A DNA stretch of 40,746 nt from Paraburkholderia phenoliruptrix. Lineage in GTDB: Bacteria; Pseudomonadota; Gammaproteobacteria; Burkholderiales; Burkholderiaceae. The notes beneath the pieces were generated by a model. That model saw only the letters and a list, made by a program, of their open reading frames with translations, was not told where the DNA came from and did not search any database. Below are positions 17,100-25,357 of this stretch, piece by piece (position 1 is the stretch's first letter; every line of letters begins with the position of its first letter). The translations under genes and the position numbers were made by a program. Location: the NCBI RefSeq assembly GCF_902859825.1, contig NZ_CADIKB010000047.1, positions 1 to 40,746 on the forward strand. The letters are read 5' to 3'.

Positions 17100-18083
17100 A
17101 TGCAAAAGCGAAAACTTGGAAACAGCGGTCTCGAAGTCTCGGCACTAGGCCTCGGCTGCATGGGTTTGAGCTACGGCTATGGACCGGCCACCGAGAAGAC
17201 CGCAGGCATCAAGCTGATTCAGTCGGCTTTCGAAAAAGGCGTCACGTTTTTCGATACCGCCGAAGCCTATGGTCCGTTCTTCAACGAAGAACTGGTCGGA
17301 GAAGCCGTTGCGCCGTTTCGCGATCAGGTGGTGATCGCAACCAAGTTCGGCTTCACGGAAGGCGACGTGACCAAAGGCGTCGACAGCCGGCCCGAACGCA
17401 TCCGTGCGGTCGCCGAGGCATCGCTCAAGCGGCTGAAAACCGATCGTATCGACCTCTTCTACCAGCATCGCGTCGATCCGAATGTCCCGCTCGAAGACGT
17501 AGCCGGCACCGTCAAGGATCTGATCGCACAAGGCAAGGTCAAGCACTTCGGCATGTCCGAAGCCGGCGCGCAGTCGATCCGCCGCGCCCACGCCGTACAG
17601 CCGGTGGCAGCATTGCAGAGCGAGTATTCGTTGTGGTGGCGCGAGCCGGAAGAGACGGTGCTACCCACGCTGAAAGAACTGGGCATCGGTTTCGTGCCGT
17701 TCAGCCCGCTCGGCAAGGGCTTCCTGACCGGCGCGATCGATGCGACCACGTCGTTCGACAAAACCGATTTTCGCAATGTCGTGCCGCGTTTCTCCGAAGA
17801 GAACCGTAAGGCCAACGCCGGCCTCGTCGAGGTACTCGGCAAGATTGCCGATGGCAAGGGTGCGACGCGCGCGCAGATCGCGCTTGCGTGGCTGCTGGCG
17901 CAACAGCCGTGGATCGTGCCGATTCCGGGCACGACCAAGATCCATCGGCTGGAAGAAAACATTGGCGCGGCTGCGGTCGAATTGTCGGCGGCCGATCTCG
18001 CTGCTATCGAAGCGGCGTTGAAGCAGATCAAGGTCGTGGGTGATCGTTATCCGGCCCATTTGCAGCAGCGCGTCGACCGCTAG
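17100..18083 (+). CDS. Aldo/keto reductase
   Basis: This is a 327-residue NADPH-dependent aldo/keto reductase with a TIM-barrel fold. The catalytic tetrad is visible as Asp and Tyr in FFDTAEAYGPF, Lys in VIATKFGF and His in FYQHRVD. The C-terminal NADPH-binding block PIPGTTKIHRLEEN is complete. The start MQKRKLGNSGLEVS has GGAG seven bases upstream. An ATG two codons earlier is too close to that site, and the open frame further upstream (from 16992) has no family match. It is divergent from a LysR gene and followed by an MFS pump. It most likely reduces small aldehydes or ketones. Confidence 0.92.
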   Translation: MQKRKLGNSGLEVSALGLGCMGLSYGYGPATEKTAGIKLIQSAFEKGVTFFDTAEAYGPFFNEELVGEAVAPFRDQVVIATKFGFTEGDVTKGVDSRPERIRAVAEASLKRLKTDRIDLFYQHRVDPNVPLEDVAGTVKDLIAQGKVKHFGMSEAGAQSIRRAHAVQPVAALQSEYSLWWREPEETVLPTLKELGIGFVPFSPLGKGFLTGAIDATTSFDKTDFRNVVPRFSEENRKANAGLVEVLGKIADGKGATRAQIALAWLLAQQPWIVPIPGTTKIHRLEENIGAAAVELSAADLAAIEAALKQIKVVGDRYPAHLQQRVDR

Positions 18084-18111
18084 TCCAACGTTTCGCCCCA
18101 CCCGTTTGCTC

Positions 18112-18141
18112 CTGCGTCGTCGCAAGGTTGCGGCAACGCAG
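18112..18141 (+). terminator. Hairpin between aldo/keto reductase and MFS gene
   Basis: The arms CTGCGT and ACGCAG enclose a second inner pair, CGCAA/TTGCG, giving a strong stem-loop. No run of T follows, so it is not a classical intrinsic terminator. It may reduce read-through or stabilise the upstream message. It lies 29 bp after the reductase stop and 32 bp before the MFS start. Confidence 0.4.
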
Positions 18142-18173
18142 GTGCGCTATTGGCTTAAAAGAAATGCCAGATC

Positions 18174-19457
18174 ATGTCGTTGAATAATCGCTCACCCGCT
18201 CCAGCGGCATCATTGCCCGGCACTGCAACGGAAAGTGTGACGCCCGCCGCGGACCAGCACGGTCTGCGGATCCTCGCCATATTGAGCCTCCTGATGGCGT
18301 TCGCGTCGATCTCGACGGACCTGTATCTGCCTGCCCTGCCCGCGATGGCGCTCTCGCTGCACGCCGACACCGGTGCGATCGAGCTGACGATCTCCAGCTA
18401 TCTGATCGGATTCAGTGTGGGCCAGCTGCTGTGGGGTCTTATCGGCGACCGTTACGGCCGCCGTATGCCGATCGCCATCGGACTCGTGCTGTTCATTATC
18501 GGATCGGCCGGCTGTGCGCTGTCGGCCAGCAGCGGCGCGCTGGTCGGCTGGCGAATCGCGCAGGCCGCGGGCGCGTGCGCGAGTGTTGTGCTCGCTCGCG
18601 CGATGGTGCGCGATCTCTACACGGGCCATCGCGCGGCCCAGATGATGTCGACACTGATGACGATCATGGCGATCGCGCCGCTGATCGGACCGAGCGTGGG
18701 TGGCCTCATTCTTCACGTGGCATCATGGCGCGCGATTTTCTGGGCGCTGGTCGGTGTCGGGCTGGCGACGCTCGCCGCATTGGGCGCGTTGCCCGAAACG
18801 CTACCCGAGGCGCGCCGCAATCACGAACCGCTCGGCCGCGCGCTCGCCGCCTATGCCACGCTATTGCAGCATCGCCGGGTGCTCGGCTACGCGGGCGCAG
18901 GCGGATTCCTTTACGGCGGCGTGTACGCGTATGTTGCCGGCACGCCGTTCGCATACATCACCTATCACCACGTTTCGCCGCAGCGCTATGGCGTGCTGTT
19001 TGCAGCGGGCATCGCAGGCATCATGATCACGAACCAGATCAATGCGAGGCTGGTGAGGCGCTACGGGAGTGATCGCCTGATGCGCGCCGGCACGTGGGGC
19101 GCGGCAATCGCGGGCATGCTGCTGGCCATCGACGCATGGACGGACTGGGGCGGGCTGGCCGGCCTCGTGATTCCCCTGTTCCTTTTCGTTTCAGCGACCG
19201 GCTTTATCGTCGCCAATGCAATTGCGGGTGCGCTCGAAACATTCCCCGGGCGCGCCGGCACCATGTCGGCGCTCATCGGCGCAAGCCAGTACGGTACCGG
19301 CGTTCTGGGCTCGGCACTCGTGGGCTTCTTCGCCGATGGCTCGCCCTGGCCGATGGGCGCCGTGATCGCAGCGATGGGGATCGGCAGCCTGCTTTGCGCC
19401 AGGCTGCTCGTTCCGCGGCCGGTCACGATCTCCGGCGTCGCGGCCACAGCTAAGTGA
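18174..19457 (+). CDS. Bcr/CflA-type MFS multidrug efflux transporter
   Basis: This is a 427-residue inner-membrane proton antiporter with about 12 transmembrane segments. The Bcr/CflA group is recognised by STDLYLPALPAM in helix 1, the MFS signature GQLLWGLIGDRYGRRMP after helix 2, and the block APLIGPSVGGLIL in helix 5. The start MSLNNRSPAP gives a polar cytoplasmic leader of about 30 residues. It lies between two aldo/keto reductase genes on the same strand and probably exports the toxic compounds or products that these enzymes handle. No unusual feature was noted. Confidence 0.92.
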   Translation: MSLNNRSPAPAASLPGTATESVTPAADQHGLRILAILSLLMAFASISTDLYLPALPAMALSLHADTGAIELTISSYLIGFSVGQLLWGLIGDRYGRRMPIAIGLVLFIIGSAGCALSASSGALVGWRIAQAAGACASVVLARAMVRDLYTGHRAAQMMSTLMTIMAIAPLIGPSVGGLILHVASWRAIFWALVGVGLATLAALGALPETLPEARRNHEPLGRALAAYATLLQHRRVLGYAGAGGFLYGGVYAYVAGTPFAYITYHHVSPQRYGVLFAAGIAGIMITNQINARLVRRYGSDRLMRAGTWGAAIAGMLLAIDAWTDWGGLAGLVIPLFLFVSATGFIVANAIAGALETFPGRAGTMSALIGASQYGTGVLGSALVGFFADGSPWPMGAVIAAMGIGSLLCARLLVPRPVTISGVAATAK

Positions 19458-19530
19458 CACCTTGCCGGCGAGGCCAGGCTCACCCTGCTTTGCTGACCGA
19501 ATCGCGCACCAATCAACATCAGGGAACGCC

Positions 19531-20403
19531 ATGAAAAAACGGGTACTGGGCCGCACAGGGCTCGAAGTGTCGCCGATCGCGATAGGTGGCGCGGCGTTCG
19601 CTTACGTTCACCGCTCGAAAAGATGGGACCCAATGTCGAACGAGGGCAAACAGGTTGTCCATGCAACATTGCACAGGGCGCTCGACCTCGGCATCAACTA
19701 CGTGGACACCGCGCCGGCGTACGGCAACGGCTATAGCGAAACGTTGGTCGGCGAAGTTATGAAAACACGGCGAAGCGAATGTGTGCTTGCGAGCAAGGTC
19801 TGGTACGAGCTCGACCATGCGGGCGTGATCGATAGCGTTCATCAAAGTCTCGAACGCCTGCAGACCAATCACGTCGATATCATGCAGATTCATGGCCGCA
19901 TGTATACGCCGCAAGAAGTCCAGCACATCCTGCATGGCGGCCCGCTCGATGCGCTGCTCGGACTACGCGAATCCGGCAAGATTGGTCACATCGGCATTAC
20001 CACGGAAGAACCGTGGACGGTGATTCCATTTCTCCAGCACGAAGCGATCGAGGTCTATCAGATCGCCTATAACTTCATATACCAGGCAGCAGCACGGCAT
20101 TTTCTGATAGAGGCAGCGAAAGTTGATGCAGGCGTCGTCTCGATGCGAACCATGACGTCCGGCATCCTGCAGCGCGAGATGAGTCTGCTGGCACCCGCTT
20201 CAGCATCCATGTCGGATCTGTACGAAGTCGCGCTCAAGTTCGTCCTTTCGGATTCGCGGGTGCATGCGGGCATTGTCGGGATGCGATGGCCGCAGGAAGT
20301 TGACGACAATGTCAGGCTCCTGAATGACTGGCATCCGCCCGTCGACTTTGCGACGCTGCCGCGCCTGACTTTCGAGGTCTACAAGGCCGAAGATGCGGAA
20401 TGA
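19531..20403 (+). CDS. Aldo/keto reductase, second type
   Basis: The protein has 290 residues. The tetrad is Asp and Tyr in NYVDTAPAYGNGYSE, Lys in LASKVWYE and His in IMQIHGRM. It starts MKKRVLGRTGLEVSPI with AGGGA five bases upstream of the ATG at 19531. It is clearly distinct from the reductase at 17100, with a shorter C-terminus and a different substrate loop (HGRMYTPQEVQHILHGG). It follows the MFS gene by 73 bp on the same strand and is likely co-transcribed. It is predicted to be cytoplasmic, with unknown substrate. Confidence 0.88.
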   Translation: MKKRVLGRTGLEVSPIAIGGAAFAYVHRSKRWDPMSNEGKQVVHATLHRALDLGINYVDTAPAYGNGYSETLVGEVMKTRRSECVLASKVWYELDHAGVIDSVHQSLERLQTNHVDIMQIHGRMYTPQEVQHILHGGPLDALLGLRESGKIGHIGITTEEPWTVIPFLQHEAIEVYQIAYNFIYQAAARHFLIEAAKVDAGVVSMRTMTSGILQREMSLLAPASASMSDLYEVALKFVLSDSRVHAGIVGMRWPQEVDDNVRLLNDWHPPVDFATLPRLTFEVYKAEDAE

Positions 20404-20549
20404 CGCCCGGTCATTTATGCACCTCCGCATGAGGGTATGCACATTCGGCCAGCTGGTCGCAGGCCGCCTGAAGAGCCAGATTATGTGTTTTTGCGCTCAA
20501 TGGCGCTGAACATTGTGCCTACGTCCGAACACGTCAAAGGAACGAAACC

Positions 20550-20978
20550 ATGACACAAGAAGCTCAAACCATCGTCCGTAACGGCACCAAGCCGTCCATC
20601 AAAGGCCCCGAAAGCTGGTTTACCGGCGCCGTTCGTATCGACAGCTACTTTCAGGCGGAGGCCCCGGCGCGCCTTGGCGGCGCCATCGTCACGTTCGAAC
20701 CAGGCGCGCGTACCTTCTGGCATACGCACCCGCTCGGGCAGACTCTGGTCGTACTTTCAGGGGTTGGCTGGACGCAATGCGAAGGCGGCTCGCGAACCGA
20801 AATTCGGGCTGGAGACGTCGTGTCGTGTTCGTGCGGCAAGCGCCACTGGCATGGCGCTGCTGCGACGACGGCAATGTCGCATCTTGCGGTCACCGAAATG
20901 CTCGATGGCAAAAACGTCGAGTGGATGGAGCCGGTGACTGATGAGCAATATCACGCCGGCCCGCTCGTCACCGAGTGA
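20550..20978 (+). CDS. Cupin-domain protein
   Basis: This is a 142-residue single-domain cupin. The metal-binding motif 1 is visible as FWHTHPLGQTLVVLSGVGW (two His of HxH plus later residues) and motif 2 as CGKRHWHGAA. The fold suggests a metal-dependent enzyme or a small-molecule-binding protein. Similar cupins are often found beside carboxymuconolactone decarboxylase-like proteins, as here. AAAGGAACGAAACC precedes the ATG. The function cannot be specified further. Confidence 0.88.
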   Translation: MTQEAQTIVRNGTKPSIKGPESWFTGAVRIDSYFQAEAPARLGGAIVTFEPGARTFWHTHPLGQTLVVLSGVGWTQCEGGSRTEIRAGDVVSCSCGKRHWHGAAATTAMSHLAVTEMLDGKNVEWMEPVTDEQYHAGPLVTE

Positions 20979-20981
20979 CCA

Positions 20982-21008
20982 CCCCTGCGCACTAGCAGAA
21001 ATCAGGGG
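20982..21008 (+). terminator. Possible hairpin after the cupin gene
   Basis: CCCCTG (20982-20987) pairs with CAGGGG (21003-21008) across a 15-base loop, just after the cupin stop. No T-run follows, so terminator function is weakly supported. Confidence 0.25.
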
Positions 21009-21096
21009 CGACTGATAAGCCGTCCCTATGCGGTAAAACTCTTCCATCGAACCGCGCCTAAGTGGCACGCGACTTTTCTGCGCCAAACCAGACACC

Positions 21097-21405
21097 ATGG
21101 GAATACAAAACGTTTCGGCTGGTTCCCCAGCGCTTCTCCGTTATAAACAGGAAGCACTCTTTCAAGGTGCGTGGCAGCGCCCTGCGCTGCATCAGCGCGA
21201 TCGCAGTACGGTGACAGTTGCCGCGCTGGTAACAAGCGGTCAGTTTGCGCAGATAAGCTATCACCTCGGCCGGGCCATAAATAACGGTCTAACCCGCACG
21301 GAAGCGTCTGAAATGGTATCTCACCTAGCGTACTACGCTGGATGGCCGAACACGTTCTCCGCGGTGCCGGTGGTTAAATCTGTATTTGAGAGTCGTGCGC
21401 AATAG
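21097..21405 (+). CDS. Carboxymuconolactone decarboxylase-like (AhpD-like) protein
   Basis: The protein has 102 residues. Residues from SPALLRYKQEALFQGAWQRP through RDRSTVTVAALVTSG to HLAYYAGWPNTFSAVPVVK follow the carboxymuconolactone decarboxylase (CMD) fold. The family is an all-helical trimer that includes 4-carboxymuconolactone decarboxylases and AhpD-type peroxidase helpers. The AhpD CxxC pair is absent, so it is not a thiol peroxidase. The N-terminus is short and the ATG has no good ribosome binding site; the open frame upstream to 21037 has no family match. It may depend on translation of the preceding cupin, or be slightly truncated at its 5' end. Confidence 0.75.
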   Translation: MGIQNVSAGSPALLRYKQEALFQGAWQRPALHQRDRSTVTVAALVTSGQFAQISYHLGRAINNGLTRTEASEMVSHLAYYAGWPNTFSAVPVVKSVFESRAQ

Positions 21406-21436
21406 CAGGCCGCTTTGCGCTCCGGAGACACCTGGC

Positions 21437-21613
21437 ATGAACGAACTGCCGCCAAGTGGACAGCGCCTGTGGACCGAGGACCAATATATTCGTGCGGTCG
21501 AACTGTTTGATAAGCTGTGGAGTCAACGACCCAGTGAGGTCACTTCGCGAACCATGCCATGTCTGATCGCTTTGATTGAAGAGTTTGAGGCGCGGCGGCG
21601 AGTTACCCCTTAA
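21437..21613 (+). CDS. Small protein, antitoxin-like helix composition
   Basis: The protein has 58 residues, starts MNELPPSGQRLWTED and has GGAG about 9 bases upstream of the ATG at 21437. The pattern TEDQYIRAVELFDKLW ... MPCLIALIEEFEARR loosely resembles the N-terminal segment of HigA-type antitoxins, which have an alternating acidic helix ending in a 'LxxLIExFE' turn. No helix-turn-helix follows and no toxin gene is adjacent, so an antitoxin role is doubtful. It may be a conserved orphan. Confidence 0.5.
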   Translation: MNELPPSGQRLWTEDQYIRAVELFDKLWSQRPSEVTSRTMPCLIALIEEFEARRRVTP

Positions 21614-21780
21614 TCACAAGCCGCCGCGTGCGCGCTGTTCGCGGGTAATCGACTCATTGCTGACGTTGCCGTTATCTCCGCCCAATTCCCCATTGGGCCT
21701 CCACGACCGCTTTAAAGACGCGGCGGCGCTCTTACCGAGGTCGCCGCCGGGCACTGGGTCGTCGGCCGTTGCAGCGACCG

Positions 21781-22611
21781 CTATTGAGGCGCCAGTTCTC
21801 CGAACCAGTACGACGCGGTAACACCACCGTCCATCAAAACGTCGCTGCCAGTGATGAAAGCGCCATCGCGCCCCATCAACAGCGCCGCAACGTTTCCGAC
21901 TTCGTCCGGCGTGCCAGCACGTTTCGCCGGACAGCCATCGATCATGCGTTGATAGCCCGCACCGCGTGGACCGGACAATTCATCTTTCGCCAGCGGCGTG
22001 ATGGTGATGCCGGGACTAATGGTATTGACCCGCGCGCCGCGATTGCCCCACCGCACAGACTCAAACATCACGCGTAGAGAGTTTGCTCGCTTGGACAACT
22101 GGTAGGCATGAAGAGAATCCTTCACCTGAGCGGGCTGGAGCAGCGGGAGATCGAGAAGGTCCTCAACGGACGTCGTCGCGAGAGCCTTGTTCTGTTCCGT
22201 CGTCAGCGGAGGTAGACGATGGCCGGATTGCGATGCGATGACGACACCCGAACCGCCTTCCACGATCACCTTACCGAACTCTTCGAGGACAAGCGCCGTA
22301 CCGTAGAGATCGATCTTCAGAATCGTCTCCGGCGATGCTCGCGAAGGCGAAACGCCTGCGGCATGAATGACGCCATGGACCGCGCCCAGCGCAGTCGCTT
22401 TCGCAACTAGGGCTTCGACAGCCGCGCGCGATGAAACATCGACGGCGGTCGTTGTGACGTCAAACCCCGCCTCGCTCAACGTTTTGGCTGCGGCGTCGGC
22501 ATTGTCCTCGCGGATGTCAGCAAGCAACAGATGCCTGCCCGTGCCGACCCGGCGAGCGATGGCCTGACCGATTGATCCCGGACCAATGACGACAATGACT
22601 TCTTTGATGAT
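21781..22611 (-). CDS. Atypical SDR-family oxidoreductase (start codon abnormal)
   Basis: This gene is paralogous to the SDR at 22733-23566. It carries a GxGxxG nucleotide motif (VVIGPGSIGQAIARR), a Ser in VVIASQSGHRLPP, Tyr and Lys in AYQLSKRAN, and the C-terminal block AFITGSDVLMDGGV. Aligning with the paralogue places the first codon at 22611, where the sequence is ATC rather than ATG, with GGAG five bases upstream. The first conventional start in frame is TTG at 22527, which would remove the nucleotide-binding motif. The gene therefore either uses a rare ATC/ATT start or has lost its start codon. Otherwise the frame is intact over 276 residues. Confidence 0.8.
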   Translation of the reverse strand: MIKEVIVVIGPGSIGQAIARRVGTGRHLLLADIREDNADAAAKTLSEAGFDVTTTAVDVSSRAAVEALVAKATALGAVHGVIHAAGVSPSRASPETILKIDLYGTALVLEEFGKVIVEGGSGVVIASQSGHRLPPLTTEQNKALATTSVEDLLDLPLLQPAQVKDSLHAYQLSKRANSLRVMFESVRWGNRGARVNTISPGITITPLAKDELSGPRGAGYQRMIDGCPAKRAGTPDEVGNVAALLMGRDGAFITGSDVLMDGGVTASYWFGELAPQ

Positions 22612-22732
22612 TCCTTCTCCTCAATGTCGGTTAGCAAACCATCGTTGAGCGAACAGGGCCGTGAGCGCTGGTGTTTGGTATGGTGACGGCCTTGCGATCA
22701 GGCCACACCGGCTGTTCAGTGCTTCGGGATTT

Positions 22733-23566
22733 TTAGCCGGGAGTAGGAAGCTTGCCCGCGCGCATCGCGGCGATCACCCCACCGTCGATCAAAAGGTCGC
22801 TGCCGGTAATGAAGCCAGCATCAGGGCCGAGCAGGAACGACGCTGCAATCGCAACTTCGTCCGGTGACGCCATCCGGTCTGCCGGGGACGCCGCAACCAT
22901 CGTGCGGTAGATGTCGCCAATTTTTGAATTCAGTTCGTGCAGCGCGAGCGGCGTCACGATGATGCCCGGACTCAGTGAGTTGACGCGTGCGCCGCGCGTA
23001 CCCCAGGTCATCGCCGACGCCTGGACGCGCAGATGATTGGCTCGCTTGGCGATCATGTAGGCAACGAGCGTGTTGGGCACCGCATCCGCCTGAAGGAACG
23101 GAAGATCCAGCAATTCATCGGTGGGTGTATAGGCCAGCGCGTGGTCCTGTGCCGGAGGGAGTGCGGGCATCATATGCCCCGCCATGCTGGAGATGATCAG
23201 ACCGGCACCCCCAGACGCGATCACCTTTTCAAACTCATCGAACACGACTGCAGCGCCATAGAGGTCGACTTCCAGGACCCGCTCAACGGGCGCCATGTTG
23301 GGCGACAAGCCAGCGGTGTTGATCACCTGAACGACCTTGCCAAGCGCGGCGGCAGCTGTCGCAAGCGCATGAACCGACTCACGCGATGACACGTCGACCG
23401 TGTGGGTTTCCACCGCGTAACTTGAGTTGCGCATACTCTCGGCAGCGGTCTTCAAGGTGTCTTCATTGAAGTCCGCAAGCAGCACCGTTTTACCAAAGCC
23501 TTGACGGCGAGCGATTGCGAGCCCGATACCTCCGGCACCAATCACGACGATCACTTCTCGATTCAT
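22733..23566 (-). CDS. Atypical SDR-family oxidoreductase
   Basis: The protein has 277 residues. The nucleotide motif is GAGGIG at 10-15, unlike the usual TGxxxGxG of classical SDRs, and Asp32 suggests NAD(H). The catalytic Ser is near 126-127 (LIISSMAGHM) and Tyr170/Lys174 lie in AYMIAKRAN. The Ser-to-Tyr distance is about 43 residues instead of about 13, because of an inserted segment (PALPPAQDHALAYTPTDELL). The C-terminus GFITGSDLLIDGGV is typical. The ATG at 23566 has AGGAG 8 bases upstream; a longer open frame to 23821 has no family match. It is divergent from a LysR gene and followed by its paralogue. Confidence 0.9.
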   Translation of the reverse strand: MNREVIVVIGAGGIGLAIARRQGFGKTVLLADFNEDTLKTAAESMRNSSYAVETHTVDVSSRESVHALATAAAALGKVVQVINTAGLSPNMAPVERVLEVDLYGAAVVFDEFEKVIASGGAGLIISSMAGHMMPALPPAQDHALAYTPTDELLDLPFLQADAVPNTLVAYMIAKRANHLRVQASAMTWGTRGARVNSLSPGIIVTPLALHELNSKIGDIYRTMVAASPADRMASPDEVAIAASFLLGPDAGFITGSDLLIDGGVIAAMRAGKLPTPG

Positions 23567-23823
23567 TATGTTCTCCTGCGTCCTGTCACGATCGACTACG
23601 TCTCGTCGGGTGAAAACCGCGAGCTCCCCGCCGGTCAAAGATAGTGTTCGTGGCCTGTGCCACGGGCACCATGCACTTCCATGCAGCTGCCGCCATATCG
23701 GTCTCGCCTCGCTCGTTAGCCTTGAAGTCGATTGGGGCGGCGCCCAATGAGGCCAGTCTACGGGACACGCAGGGTGTCGATAAGGCGCTAAAATCCCAAT
23801 GAACCTATACTTTGAATTCATAT

Positions 23824-24744
23824 ATGAAACGGGACGAAATCGCCGATCTGCTCGCGTTTCTCGCGGTAGCCGACGAACGCAGCTTCACGCGCGCCGCAGC
23901 CAAGCTCGGCACGTCGCAATCGTCGCTGAGCCACACAATTCGCCGCCTGGAAACGCGGCGGGGATTTCGTCTGCTCAATCGGTCCACAAGGAGCGTCGCG
24001 CCCACCGAAGCAGGAGAGCGCTTACTGGAAACGCTTCGGCCCGCTCTCGACGGCATCGATGCCACACTGACGGAACTGGGCGAACTCTCGAACAAGCCGT
24101 CTGGAACAATCAGGATCACAAGCAGTCGACACGCTGCACAAACAGTGCTTTGGCCTGCGGTGGCACGACTTCTTCCAGAGCATCCTGACTTGAAGGTGGA
24201 GGTTTCCATCAACTCCGCCTTGTCGGACATCATCGCCGAGCGATATGACGCCGGAGTCAGGCTTGGCGAGTCTATTGCCCGCGACATGATCGCTATGCGA
24301 ATCGGTCCCGATCTCAGGATGGCCGTGGTTGCAGCACCCGCCTATATCGCAACTCACGGCATTCCCGACACCCCACACGACTTGCCCCGATTCGCCTGCA
24401 TCAACGTGAGGTTGCCTACAGCCGGGGGGCTATACGTGTGGGAATTTGCGAAAGACGGTCGCGACCTCAACGTGCGCGTTGACGGACAACTCGTGTTTAA
24501 CGACATGACGATGGTCATGCAAGCGGCGATCGAGGGGTTTGGCCTTGCTTGCGTGATCGAGGATCAGGCCGAGCAGTCAATCCTGGACGGCGAGCTGGTG
24601 CGCATTCTTGAAGAATGGTGCCCGGCATTTCCAGGGTACCACCTTTACTACCCCAGTCGGCGTCAAGCCTCCTCGGCCTTCACCCTGCTGCTGAACGAAT
24701 TGCGTTACGTTGCGGAGCACCGCGGGTTCGCGAACCTTGCTTGA
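23824..24744 (+). CDS. LysR-family transcriptional regulator
   Basis: This is a 306-residue LysR protein. The DNA-binding domain is MKRDEIADLLAFLAVADERS followed by AAAKLGTSQSSLSHTIRRLE. The effector domain begins near residue 92 (GTIRITSSRHAAQTV). It resembles the regulator at 16043-16951 in its C-terminal half (PAFPGYHLYYPSRRQ against PSFPGLSLYYPANRH), so the two are paralogues of one group. It is divergent from the SDR gene at 23566 with 257 bp between starts, so it probably regulates the SDR pair. A TTG start four codons earlier is possible. Its 3' end is 21 bp from the left end of the TniABQ transposon. Confidence 0.92.
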   Translation: MKRDEIADLLAFLAVADERSFTRAAAKLGTSQSSLSHTIRRLETRRGFRLLNRSTRSVAPTEAGERLLETLRPALDGIDATLTELGELSNKPSGTIRITSSRHAAQTVLWPAVARLLPEHPDLKVEVSINSALSDIIAERYDAGVRLGESIARDMIAMRIGPDLRMAVVAAPAYIATHGIPDTPHDLPRFACINVRLPTAGGLYVWEFAKDGRDLNVRVDGQLVFNDMTMVMQAAIEGFGLACVIEDQAEQSILDGELVRILEEWCPAFPGYHLYYPSRRQASSAFTLLLNELRYVAEHRGFANLA

Positions 24745-24777
24745 GCGGGAGCCGACGGGACTATGTGTTGGAGATCG

Positions 24778-24834
24778 TTAATTTTGCTAGCGGTGTTCAT
24801 AGGAGCGCTAATGCTGTCCATTAATTCTGCTAGC
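24778..24834. repeat. Left-end TniA binding-site-like repeats
   Basis: Two copies of the motif TTAATTnTGCTAGC occur at 24778-24791 (TTAATTTTGCTAGC) and 24821-24834 (TTAATTCTGCTAGC), 43 bp apart and in the same orientation. The tniQ stop codon (TAG on the minus strand, 24830-24832) lies within the second copy. Such repeats at transposon ends are the usual binding sites of TnsB/TniA-type transposases. Confidence 0.75.
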
Positions 24835-25357
24835 GCCGCCGACCGGTATCCGCAAACAAGCGTCTCTCGCGGTAGCGGCTGATCGCCCGATGCGCAGCAT
24901 CGAAATGCTTTGATACCCTGAACACGGACGCCGGAACCGTTTCCAAGAGCTTGTGGTGTACGCTGCAGAATTCAGCTGTTGGATCAAGCCACTCGCGTTT
25001 CCAACGGGGAGCCGACACATCTGCATCATTTAGCACGAAGCATCTAAAGCAGTAAGGCATGCAGCGACGTTCGGCAAGCCATGCTGGCGGCGTCTGTATG
25101 TGGCTCAACCTGGCAACATCAAGACGCGCGAGCGTCGCGAATTGCTGCAGTGTAAAAGGCGATATTGTCGGGAAGAGTATCCATCCTGCGCTTCCCAGCA
25201 CAGGCATCTCTTCTGAAACGCTGATTTCCCAAAGCGCCCCAACGCTGACCTGATAGCGTGCCGCCACCCTGCCAAGCCAGCCTCCGAAAGCCTCTTCATA
25301 GAAGGGCCTTGGAGCGACCGGCCAGAGACCCGAGTTACTGCGTGATTCGGCAGGCAT
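24830..25357 (-). CDS. tniQ: Short TniQ/TnsD-family targeting protein
   Basis: TniQ proteins connect the target site to the AAA ATPase. This one has 175 residues against 300-400 in Tn5053-type elements. The N-terminus GLWPVAPRPFYEEAFGGWLGR matches the TniQ start, and the zinc-finger part has Cys103, Cys106, Cys131 and His134/135 (PYCFRC and FCSVHHKLL) with the conserved Trp residues between them. It lacks the long C-terminal DNA-binding domain of TnsD. Short TniQ proteins of similar size occur in type V-K CRISPR-associated transposons, but no Cas12k or CRISPR array is present here. It overlaps tniB by 23 bases. A TTG two codons upstream is an alternative start. Confidence 0.82.
   Translation of the reverse strand: MPAESRSNSGLWPVAPRPFYEEAFGGWLGRVAARYQVSVGALWEISVSEEMPVLGSAGWILFPTISPFTLQQFATLARLDVARLSHIQTPPAWLAERRCMPYCFRCFVLNDADVSAPRWKREWLDPTAEFCSVHHKLLETVPASVFRVSKHFDAAHRAISRYRERRLFADTGRRR

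Noticed and set aside
21437..21613. HigA-type antitoxin
   Set aside because: No helix-turn-helix domain and no adjacent toxin gene, so it is reported only as a small protein.
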